Of a stretch of 59,267 bases of DNA, positions 25,579 through 34,730 are shown piece by piece (the stretch's first letter is position 1; the number at the start of each line of letters is the position of its first letter). The stretch comes from Clostridia bacterium. GTDB lineage: Bacteria; Bacillota; Clostridia; Lachnospirales; Cellulosilyticaceae. The notes beneath the pieces were generated by a model. That model was not told the origin of the DNA, ran no database searches, and saw only the letters and a list, made by a program, of their open reading frames with translations. A program made the position numbers and the translations under genes. Where the stretch lies: the NCBI GenBank assembly GCA_029239755.1, contig JARBUI010000021.1, positions 1-59,267 on the forward strand, read 5' to 3'.

Positions 25579-26478
25579 ATGAAGAAGTATTTTAATGTTA
25601 TATTACTAGCTTTAATATGGGCTGTATATTATATGGGAGTACATGAAGCCAATACGCTTCTTAGCCCTTTTGCTACAGGGGTATGTATACGGTTTTTAGT
25701 TTTTGTGGGCCTAACTGTTAACATGATTTATAAAAAAAGCTTTAAAGAACTTTTCAAAGTTAATGCAGTTGTACATAAGCTGATTTTAATTGGTGTCATG
25801 GGGTTTTTACTGGATGTAACAGCTTTCATTGGATTTCAATACTCTTCAGCAGCAACAGGGACTATTTTAGTAAAGATGGATGTACTTATTGTCAATCTCA
25901 TATCTTGGCTTATTTATAAAGAAAAACTTACGAAGAAGGATTGGGTATTTACCTTTACAATGTTAGTTGGAGTAGCTATGATCTTAAACATTAATCCTTT
26001 TGATCTGCAGTTTAAGCTAACAGATGTCTTCTTTTTGCTCAGTGCCTTATTTGTAAGTATTAATGCCTTTATTATTAAGAGTGTACAAAAGGATACGCGC
26101 TGCAATGTAAGTAACGATGTCATTGCTTATTACAACAATTTTGTTACAATGCTGTTCTTTATAGGTGCAACGCTCATTACGGGGCAGACTGCCAAAAGCA
26201 TGGGGCTGCTGGGCAATAAGACAATGATAATAGCCTTGCTTGTGGGCGGAGTAGGACAATTTTGTATTTATAAACTATATTATAGAGGCTTCAGAGAATT
26301 ACCCGTATGGATTGTAAAAGTTATTTTACTCTTGGTACCAGTCTTTACCCTTGCTTTAGGAATTATTTGGTTTAAAGATATCCCTACAATGACGCATTTA
26401 GCAGGAACAGGTATTATCTTACTTAGTGCGCTGGGTATTATAAAGGAGCAAAGTAAGAAAGTCGCTGATCATAGATAA
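25579..26478 (+). CDS. DMT-superfamily (EamA) transporter, candidate sulfonate exporter
   Basis: A 299-residue protein with ten predicted membrane segments in two EamA-like halves. The first half carries ALIWAVYYMGV and FQYSSAATGTILVKMDVL; the second ends in LAGTGIILLSALGIIK. DMT proteins move small organic metabolites, often outward. Within a pathway that ends in a C2 or C3 sulfonate an exporter is needed, because the anaerobic cell releases isethionate or dihydroxypropanesulfonate. That role is inferred from position only. A GGAG site precedes the ATG. Confidence 0.75.
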   Translation: MKKYFNVILLALIWAVYYMGVHEANTLLSPFATGVCIRFLVFVGLTVNMIYKKSFKELFKVNAVVHKLILIGVMGFLLDVTAFIGFQYSSAATGTILVKMDVLIVNLISWLIYKEKLTKKDWVFTFTMLVGVAMILNINPFDLQFKLTDVFFLLSALFVSINAFIIKSVQKDTRCNVSNDVIAYYNNFVTMLFFIGATLITGQTAKSMGLLGNKTMIIALLVGGVGQFCIYKLYYRGFRELPVWIVKVILLLVPVFTLALGIIWFKDIPTMTHLAGTGIILLSALGIIKEQSKKVADHR

Positions 26479-26561
26479 TACTAGTATTTTGTGGGCAGTA
26501 TCACATGCAAACAGCTTATGGTATGTAATGGGTGTAAAAATGAAATGGAGGAGTTGCAGAT

Positions 26562-27878
26562 ATGAAAAAAAATATAAAAATAGGTGTAGTATGCTTAGCT
26601 AGGAAGACCTTTGACTATGAGGCAGCTAAGGAAATCTATGACCGTAAAAAGATAGAGCTTAGAAAAATACAAGAGGTAACATGGGAGATAGTAGAAGACT
26701 TAGTCATTGAAGTTGATGAAAGTATCGAAGCAGGAAAATATTTAGCTTCAAAAGACTTAGATGGCATTATGATCATCAGTGGTACTTTCCATTTGGGACA
26801 TTTGGCATTAACGATAGATAAGTATGTCAGAAAACCTATTTTGTTATGGGCGTTTAAAGAACTGCCTTATGATGGAGGGAAAATTAGACTAAACTCTGTA
26901 TGTGGCATTAACTTAAATGCATCTAACCTGTATAAAGCAGGAAATGATCAATTTGTATGCTGGGTATCAGATGATATTTATAAAGACTGGATTGAAGCGG
27001 TGCGTATAAAGAGTATTTTAAATAATGCTCATGTAGGAATAGCAGGTTACAGGGCAGATGGCTTCTTTAATTTATCAGTGTCTGATTTATCAACTTTTGC
27101 GAATACCGGCATTCTAATTGATCATTATGAACTAGCAGACTTATACAAAGATGGCGTTAAAGAGCCTGAATGTGAAGAGACAAAAAAATGTGTTCATGAG
27201 TGTTTTGACTGTTCGGGAATTAATGAAACACAAGCCGAAAAAGTAGCTTACTTAGCTGATGCAATGGAACAATTTATGAATAAAAATAAACTAGATGCGC
27301 TGGCTATCAGATGTTGGCCAGAGTTTGCAAGCACATATGGCGTATCACCTTGTGCAGCTATGAGTTTATTAGGAGCTAAAGATTATATCTTAGGATGTGA
27401 AGGCGATGTTGAAGGAACCCTTTCTATACTTGCATGTAAAGCTGTTGCGGATGAACCTCCTTTCTTAGCAGATTTATCACAAGTAAACTTTGAAGAAGAT
27501 TATGCGCTTATGTGGCACTGCGGGGTTGCAGCTTATTCGTTATGGGATCAAAAATCCAATCGTTCTTTAGATACCTACTTTGCAGGAGGAAAAGGGGTTA
27601 CAGCAGGCTTCGTTCTTAAAGAAGGAACTGTAACCATTGTTAGAATAGATACGGCAAGAGGGAAAACGAGATTATTCCTTCAAACAGGTGAAGCTTTAAG
27701 CATGGAAAAACAACTTACAGGGACTTATGCTAAAGTGAGATTTAATAAGCCTGTAAAAGAAGTACTAGACATTGTAACGTCAACAGGTGTGGCACATCAT
27801 GTAGCCATGATTTATGGGGATCACAGTGAGAAATTTAGATTATACGCAAAGATGATGGGATTTGAAATCATTGAATAG
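26562..27878 (+). CDS. FucI/AraA-superfamily sugar isomerase (candidate sulfoquinovose isomerase)
   Basis: A 438-residue protein of the L-fucose/L-arabinose isomerase superfamily. Visible are DLDGIMIISGTFHLGH and RKPILLWAFKELPYDGG in the N-terminal half, AIRCWPEFASTYGVSPCAAM with a metal-binding Glu candidate, and GDVEGTLSILACKAVADEPPFL. Isomerases of this superfamily convert sulfoquinovose to sulfofructose in the described Firmicute sulfo-TK and sulfofructose-transaldolase clusters. It is followed ten bases later by the DUF4867 gene and then the GH31 gene, a grouping that supports this role. L-fucose isomerase activity would be the alternative, but no fucose genes are near. Confidence 0.82.
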   Translation: MKKNIKIGVVCLARKTFDYEAAKEIYDRKKIELRKIQEVTWEIVEDLVIEVDESIEAGKYLASKDLDGIMIISGTFHLGHLALTIDKYVRKPILLWAFKELPYDGGKIRLNSVCGINLNASNLYKAGNDQFVCWVSDDIYKDWIEAVRIKSILNNAHVGIAGYRADGFFNLSVSDLSTFANTGILIDHYELADLYKDGVKEPECEETKKCVHECFDCSGINETQAEKVAYLADAMEQFMNKNKLDALAIRCWPEFASTYGVSPCAAMSLLGAKDYILGCEGDVEGTLSILACKAVADEPPFLADLSQVNFEEDYALMWHCGVAAYSLWDQKSNRSLDTYFAGGKGVTAGFVLKEGTVTIVRIDTARGKTRLFLQTGEALSMEKQLTGTYAKVRFNKPVKEVLDIVTSTGVAHHVAMIYGDHSEKFRLYAKMMGFEIIE

Positions 27879-27888
27879 AGGGTACTGT

Positions 27889-28554
27889 ATGGATAAGATC
27901 AAAGAAAATAATACTCATATTGAAATATATAGTGTTTTTGACGAAGAATTTTTAAAGTATGGAAAAGTCATAGAAGGGATTAACTTTACTTCCTTTGTTA
28001 CCTACCTGGAGGAAAAAACTCATATTCCGGAGCAGGGGAATATCTATGTAGCTTCTGATAGAGAAATGGAAGAAATGTCTTTAGCAAAAGTGGTTCAGGA
28101 GACCCTGTATGGAGGAATGGATATAGAAATTGGGTATTGCAATGGCAACAACTCCTTTATGAATGCTCAGGAATATCATAAGTGCAGTGAGATTAATGTG
28201 GGTGCGACAGATATTGTCCTATTGTTATCACAAGTTACAGATATTAAAGATGGCAAGCTAAATACAAGGGCTGTGAAGGGCTTTTATGTACCTAAAGGAG
28301 TAGCTGTTGAGATATTTGCAACAACCATGCATTTTGCTCCTTGCAAGCTCTCAGATGAAGGATTTAAATGTCTTGTTATTCTGACAAAAGGGACCAATGA
28401 GCCTATAGATTTTGAAAAAGGTTCTTATACGCAGGAAGACCGCTTATTATTTATGAAGAACAAATGGCTTATAGCTCATAGAGATAGCATCCCTGCAAAA
28501 GAAAAAGGCGCTTATGCAGGGATAGAAGGCGAAAACATAAGAGTCAATTACTAA
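27889..28554 (+). CDS. DUF4867-family protein
   Basis: A 221-residue protein that I recognise as DUF4867, with a cupin-like beta-rich pattern (GMDIEIGYCNGNNSFMNA, EYHKCSEINVGATD, VPKGVAVEIFATTMHFAPCK). The His and Glu in the HKCSE and TTMHFAP segments could bind metal. DUF4867 genes occur in Firmicute sulfoquinovose clusters without an established activity; a mutarotase-like or accessory sugar-binding role would fit the cupin-like shape. The start is set at 27889 because GAGGG sits six bases upstream; the in-frame ATG at 27862 lies inside the isomerase gene. Confidence 0.75.
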   Translation: MDKIKENNTHIEIYSVFDEEFLKYGKVIEGINFTSFVTYLEEKTHIPEQGNIYVASDREMEEMSLAKVVQETLYGGMDIEIGYCNGNNSFMNAQEYHKCSEINVGATDIVLLLSQVTDIKDGKLNTRAVKGFYVPKGVAVEIFATTMHFAPCKLSDEGFKCLVILTKGTNEPIDFEKGSYTQEDRLLFMKNKWLIAHRDSIPAKEKGAYAGIEGENIRVNY

Positions 28555-28574
28555 AAGTTTGAGGAGATGGCACT

Positions 28575-30596
28575 ATGGAGTTGATATTTAACCAAGATAA
28601 CTTTGAGCTAAGAAGAGATAACCAGTTGATTTTAAAACATACCCTAACAGAACCTTGTATTTACTTAGGCTATGGTGAAGAAAAAATTGAGATGTATCGT
28701 GGAAACTTTGATATAAAAGATGAAATTATAGAACGTATGCCGCTTAGAAGGTTTAAGGTTATAGAAGACCAAAAGGACTATAGGGTTGAATTTTATGAAG
28801 GGGTGGAAGAAGCCGTAGCTTTTACACTTCTGATCACAGAAGAAAAGGGACGGATTGTTCTAAGTGGAAAGGCAGAAGGTAAGAGATGTAATCGCATATG
28901 GCTCAGGCTTTCTGCTGATAAAGATGAATGTGTTTATGGCGGTGGAGAACAGTTTACATATTTTAACTTGCGAGGCAAGTACTTCCCAATTTTCACCTCC
29001 GAACAGGGGGTCGGCAGAAACAAGTCTACTCATACCACTTTTTTAGCAGATATACATGATAAAGCCGGTGGGGATTATTATTGGACGTTCTTTCCGCAAG
29101 CCACTTTTGTATCTTCAAGAAAGTATTATTGCCATATAGATGAGTTTTGTTATATGGCTCTTGATTTTAGACATGAACTATATCATGAAATGCATTTGTG
29201 GTCAGATAGCTTTCGCATGGTTTTGGAAACAGGAGATAATTATATCGAGCTATTAGATAAACTAACAGATCTTTTAGGCAAACAGCCTATGCTGCCTGAC
29301 TGGACTTATAAAGGCGCATGGCTTGGCATTCAAGGCGGCACCGATATTTGTGAAAAGAAATTAAACAAGATGCTGGAGCAAGGTAGTGATATAACAGGTA
29401 TTTGGGCACAGGACTGGGAAGGTATCCGCATGACTTCTTTTGGCAAAAGGCTGATGTGGAATTGGAAGTGGAATGAGAAGCTTTATCCCAATCTAGAGGC
29501 CAAAATGAGAGAATGGAAAGCAAAGGGTGTCCGTTTCATGGGGTATATTAACCCTTATGTAGCCATAGAAGGAGACCTATTTGAAGAAGCACAAAAGAAC
29601 GGCTACTTAGTAAAAAATCAAGATGATGAAGATTATTTAGTAGACTTCGGGGAATTTTATTGTGGTATTGTTGACTTTACAAATCCAGCAGCCTGCACAT
29701 GGTATAAATCTGTAATAAAGACGTATATGCTTGATTTTGGATTAGAAGGCTGGATGGCAGACTTTGGGGAGTACTTGCCAACGGATTGTAAACTTTTCAG
29801 CGGAGAAGATGCTATGGTGATGCATAACAAATGGCCTGCACTTTGGGCTCAGATTAATTATGAGGCCCTTGAAGAAAATGGAGACTTAGGTAAAAAGATT
29901 TATTATATGCGTGCAGGCGCGGCGGGATCACAAAAATACTCAACACTCATGTGGGCAGGAGATCAAAATGTAGACTGGAGTTTGGATGACGGGCTTGCAT
30001 CTGTTATGACAGCTGCTTTATCAGCAGGGATGTCAGGACATGGTCTTCATACAAGTGATATAGGTGGCTATACAACTTTATTTGATATGAAGCGTACTAA
30101 GGAACTTTTTATGAGATGGGCAGAATTTTGTGCCTTTACACCTGTTATGAGAACCCATGAAGGCAATAGGCCTGATGATAACTGGCAGTTTGATTCTGAT
30201 GAAGAAACAATCAAACACTTTGCTTGGTGTACACGTATCCATACGTCACTTTATGACTATTTAAAAGCTGTCATAGAAGAAAATTGTAAAAAGGGAACAC
30301 CGGTTATGAGACCTCTTTTTCTGCACTATGAAGCAGAAAAAGAGACATATAACTTGCAATATGAGTACCTACTAGGAAGAGATCTCTTAGTTGCACCGGT
30401 ATATAATAAAGGAGAAATAACAAGAACGCTTTATTTGCCCCAAGATGAGTGGGTTTATTTGTGGGATGGGAGTGCGTACGAAGGGGGAGAGGTAACGGTT
30501 ACGGCTCCAATTGGGAAGCCACCTGTATTTTATAGAAAAGGTTCAAATTTTAGAGGTTTATTTACAAAATTAGAGAATGCACATTACGACATATAA
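28575..30596 (+). CDS. GH31 sulfoquinovosidase (YihQ type)
   Basis: A 673-residue family 31 glycosidase. The catalytic nucleophile is Asp396 (GWMADFGEYLPTD) and the acid/base Asp463 (WAGDQNVDWS). The residues that E. coli YihQ uses to hold the sulfonate, Gln288, Arg301, Trp304 and Tyr508, are all present at Gln279 (WAQDW), Arg292 and Trp295 (GKRLMW) and Tyr499 (GGYTTLF), each offset by the same nine positions. Much of the C-terminal half also reads like YihQ (GRDLLVAPV, IGKPPVFYRKGS). It should release sulfoquinovose from sulfoquinovosyl glycerol. No signal peptide, so it works in the cytoplasm after import. GAGGAG precedes the ATG. Confidence 0.95.
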   Translation: MELIFNQDNFELRRDNQLILKHTLTEPCIYLGYGEEKIEMYRGNFDIKDEIIERMPLRRFKVIEDQKDYRVEFYEGVEEAVAFTLLITEEKGRIVLSGKAEGKRCNRIWLRLSADKDECVYGGGEQFTYFNLRGKYFPIFTSEQGVGRNKSTHTTFLADIHDKAGGDYYWTFFPQATFVSSRKYYCHIDEFCYMALDFRHELYHEMHLWSDSFRMVLETGDNYIELLDKLTDLLGKQPMLPDWTYKGAWLGIQGGTDICEKKLNKMLEQGSDITGIWAQDWEGIRMTSFGKRLMWNWKWNEKLYPNLEAKMREWKAKGVRFMGYINPYVAIEGDLFEEAQKNGYLVKNQDDEDYLVDFGEFYCGIVDFTNPAACTWYKSVIKTYMLDFGLEGWMADFGEYLPTDCKLFSGEDAMVMHNKWPALWAQINYEALEENGDLGKKIYYMRAGAAGSQKYSTLMWAGDQNVDWSLDDGLASVMTAALSAGMSGHGLHTSDIGGYTTLFDMKRTKELFMRWAEFCAFTPVMRTHEGNRPDDNWQFDSDEETIKHFAWCTRIHTSLYDYLKAVIEENCKKGTPVMRPLFLHYEAEKETYNLQYEYLLGRDLLVAPVYNKGEITRTLYLPQDEWVYLWDGSAYEGGEVTVTAPIGKPPVFYRKGSNFRGLFTKLENAHYDI

Positions 30597-30642
30597 ACTT
30601 GCCTTATTTAAAATTAACGAGTGCAAAAGTCTTCTGTTATGA

Positions 30643-32196
<1,554 letters not shown>

Positions 32197-32210
32197 AAGA
32201 TTGCTTTTAC

Positions 32211-32256
32211 AGGGGCTGTCGCACTAAGCTAATGCGACAGCCCCTTTGTCTTTTTT
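32211..32256 (+). terminator. Strong terminator closing the sulfosugar cluster
   Basis: A perfect 13-bp stem (AGGGGCTGTCGCA at 32211-32223 with its complement at 32233-32245) is followed by a T-rich tail. Confidence 0.92.
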
Positions 32257-32459
32257 AATCTATAACTATATTAAATAATAGGTAATTGTTAAATGTTGAT
32301 TTTGAGGTGATTAATACAAATCTTGACAGCAATTGAGTGCTTCTGAAAGAGTAATTTGATGAGAGTTATTAGCCATAAATCTTCCTGTCGTTTAGTAGTT
32401 GATGGTAGAGCTTTTGTAAGAAAAAAATTGCACAATATATGTGTAAAATAACGGATATA

Positions 32460-32473
32460 TGCAAAAAATTGCA
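32460..32473 (+). promoter_or_regulatory. Upstream LacI-type operator candidate
   Basis: TGCAA and TTGCA arms flank four bases (AAAA). It lies about 65 bases before the expected transcription start and 70 bases from the second copy, a distance that would allow looping. Confidence 0.5.
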
Positions 32474-32489
32474 GGAAGCTTTATTTATA

Positions 32490-32518
32490 TTGATGATTAA
32501 AAATTAATGTGATATAAA
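32490..32518 (+). promoter_or_regulatory. Promoter of the DapA-like/TRAP operon
   Basis: TTGATG (32490-32495) and TATAAA (32513-32518) are separated by 17 bases. The start point would be near 32525, leaving about 130 bases of leader. The 457-base gene-free stretch 32197-32653 otherwise holds the terminator, two operator candidates and two weaker inverted repeats of the TTGCACA type (about 32428-32446 and 32564-32580). Confidence 0.6.
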
Positions 32519-32529
32519 TACATTACAGA

Positions 32530-32543
32530 TGCAAATGATTGCA
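32530..32543 (+). promoter_or_regulatory. Downstream LacI-type operator candidate
   Basis: TGCAA-ATGA-TTGCA followed by TAAA. The half GATTGCATAAA recurs exactly before both lacI-family genes (36736 and 41895 onward), which ties the three promoters together. It sits just after the expected start point, a position that blocks transcription. Confidence 0.6.
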
Positions 32544-32653
32544 TAAAGCAATAGTTTGTGAGATTTGCACAGTGTGTGCGCAGTGCTGATGTAAATCATA
32601 TTAGTTGAGTTTAGCTGTTAATAATTTATGATAAAATAAAGGAGATTAAGATC

Positions 32654-33598
32654 ATGGCAAAAGTAAAAAACTTCAAAACTATTTTCCCTGCAATTTCAAT
32701 TCCAATGTTTGAGGACTACAGTATTAATGAACCATTATTAAGAAAATATGTGAAATGGTTAGCAACATTTGATGAAATTGGCGGACTTGTATGTAATGGA
32801 CACACAGGTGAGATCACAGGACTTACTAGAGCAGAACGTAAAAGAGTAGTAGAAATCGTTGCGGATGAAGTTGGTGATGAGTTAACTATTATTTCTGGTA
32901 TCAACTGTGAAAACACACAAGAATCTATTGAGATGGCTATTGAAGCAAAAGAAGCTGGTGCTGACGGAATCCTGTTAATGCCTCCTCATATGTGGCTACG
33001 TTTTGGTATGAATCCAAAAGCTCCATTCGAATATGTAAAAGACGTTGCAGAAGGAGCTGATATTGATATAATCATCCACTTATATCCAGCTACTTCAAAA
33101 GCTTTCTACCCAGTAGATACTTTAGTTAAAATGTGTAAAGAAATCGATCACGTAAAATGTATCAAGATGGGAACTCGTGTAACAGCTCTTTATGAGCATG
33201 ATGTTCGTGTTCTTCGCAGAGAATGCCCGGACATTTCTTTAATCACTTGTCATGATGAAACATTAATGACTTCTTGGTACCCAGGAATGGACGGAGCACT
33301 TATCGGTTTTGCTGGCTGCGTTCCAGAAATAATCACAGAAGCATGGAAAGCTGTAAAAGCTCAAGACTATGCAAAATGTCGTGAATATGCAGAAAAATTA
33401 TATCCAATCTCTCAAGCTATCTACGGCGGTGGACAACCAAGTGGTGAAGCACATGCTCGTATGAAAGAAGCACTCGTACAACGCGGTATCTTTGATAATG
33501 CTTTAATGCGTCGTCCTGTTCTTCCTTTAGATCAAGAAGAAAAAGACTGGATTAAAGAAGGACTTATAAAGAGTGGTTGTACTAAAGTAACACTGTAA
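32654..33598 (+). CDS. Dihydrodipicolinate synthase/N-acetylneuraminate lyase family aldolase
   Basis: A 314-residue class I aldolase of the DapA/NanA family. Schiff-base Lys171 (VKCIKMG) and the proton-relay Tyr144 (IIIHLYPATS) are visible, with NGHTGEITGLTRAER for the substrate carboxylate pocket. True DapA proteins are lysine biosynthesis enzymes of about 290 residues; this one is divergent in the YPATSKAFY segment and sits in an operon with a TAXI-TRAP transporter, so it is more likely a catabolic lyase or dehydratase for an imported oxo acid. Codon use is richer in CGT and other preferred codons than in its neighbours, suggesting high expression. Substrate unknown. Confidence 0.82.
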   Translation: MAKVKNFKTIFPAISIPMFEDYSINEPLLRKYVKWLATFDEIGGLVCNGHTGEITGLTRAERKRVVEIVADEVGDELTIISGINCENTQESIEMAIEAKEAGADGILLMPPHMWLRFGMNPKAPFEYVKDVAEGADIDIIIHLYPATSKAFYPVDTLVKMCKEIDHVKCIKMGTRVTALYEHDVRVLRRECPDISLITCHDETLMTSWYPGMDGALIGFAGCVPEIITEAWKAVKAQDYAKCREYAEKLYPISQAIYGGGQPSGEAHARMKEALVQRGIFDNALMRRPVLPLDQEEKDWIKEGLIKSGCTKVTL

Positions 33599-33612
33599 TA
33601 ATGAATTTAACA

Positions 33613-33663
33613 AGATGCCGTTTGCTTATCTACATATAGAGTAGGGTAGAGGGCATCTTTTTT
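33613..33663 (+). terminator. Partial terminator between the aldolase and TRAP genes
   Basis: AGATGCC pairs with GGCATCT across a 32-base loop, followed by TTTTTCC. The long loop suggests incomplete termination, so the aldolase may be made in excess over the transporter. Confidence 0.55.
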
Positions 33664-33707
33664 CCATGGTATTGTAAAATGATTAATCATGAGAAAGGGG
33701 TAATTTT

Positions 33708-34730
33708 ATGAAGAAAACATTGTATATGCTTTTAGTATTAATATTAGCTTCTTCTGTATTAACAGCTTGTGGGGGGAATCAAACGAGCAAGGTTAATAAA
33801 GTAAGTGAGGGAAGTACAGTAAGTGAAGAAAATAAAACAGTAGAGAAGCCTAAATTTTTAACTATTGGTACGGCTGGTACAGGTGGAGCTTATTATCCAA
33901 TTGGTATTACTATGGCACAAATCGTTACAGAGAAGTTGGGTATTGATACAACTGCACAAGTAACTGGCGGGGCGACAGAAAACAATTCACTTATTGAGGC
34001 AGGAACTGTTGAAATGGGAATTACGCAGGCATCACTAGCCTATGCTGCAATAAATGGTAAAGCACCTTATGACAGTAAGCTAGCTTCTGTGCAAGGAATT
34101 ATGACAGGGTTGTCAAAAGGAACTTTTCATGTTGTAACCTTAAAATCAACAGGAATAAAGGCTATTGAAGATTTAAAAGGTAAAACTGTAGTTCTTGGAC
34201 CAGCTGGTGGGGCAGCGATCACTATGGCTAATGAAGTCTTTGGCGAATATGGATTTACAAAAGATGATATTAAGCCAAGTTATGTGTCTTACTCAGACGG
34301 TATGTCAGCTTTAACTGATGGCACTGTAGATGCAGTTGTTGTTCAGTCAGCTGCACCTGCTTCAGCTATTCAAGAACTGGCAGCTACTAGAGCAAAAGAT
34401 ATGCTTATCCTTTCTGTTAAGGACGAAATAGTTCAAAAAATGGTAGAAAAGTACCCTTATTACAAAGATCTAACTATTCCAGCGGATGTATATAAAACAG
34501 AGTCTGATATTCGTACAATTTATGTGCCTAATATGGTGGTGTGCAGTTCAAAACTTTCAGATGAACTTGTTTATGATATCACAAAAGCATTTTTTGAAAA
34601 TCTAGATAAAATTAAGGGATCTAATGCAGCAGCAAAAGATTTAACACTTGAAGGAGCAGCAGAAGGTTGTCCTATTGATATTCATCCTGGTGCACTTAAG
34701 TATTATAAAGAAGTGGGGGCAATTAAGTAA
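33708..34730 (+). CDS. TAXI-type TRAP transporter solute-binding lipoprotein
   Basis: A 340-residue binding protein. The signal peptide ends in LTAC with acylated Cys21, then a Ser/Glu/Lys linker. TIGTAGTGGAYYPIGITMAQI, DLKGKTVVLGPAGGAAITMA and DGTVDAVVVQSAAPASAIQ are typical of TAXI-family (TRAP-associated extracytoplasmic immunogenic-like) receptors. Some such receptors bind glutamate or other acidic ligands; here the ligand is not known. It overlaps the permease start by one base. Confidence 0.92.
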   Translation: MKKTLYMLLVLILASSVLTACGGNQTSKVNKVSEGSTVSEENKTVEKPKFLTIGTAGTGGAYYPIGITMAQIVTEKLGIDTTAQVTGGATENNSLIEAGTVEMGITQASLAYAAINGKAPYDSKLASVQGIMTGLSKGTFHVVTLKSTGIKAIEDLKGKTVVLGPAGGAAITMANEVFGEYGFTKDDIKPSYVSYSDGMSALTDGTVDAVVVQSAAPASAIQELAATRAKDMLILSVKDEIVQKMVEKYPYYKDLTIPADVYKTESDIRTIYVPNMVVCSSKLSDELVYDITKAFFENLDKIKGSNAAAKDLTLEGAAEGCPIDIHPGALKYYKEVGAIK

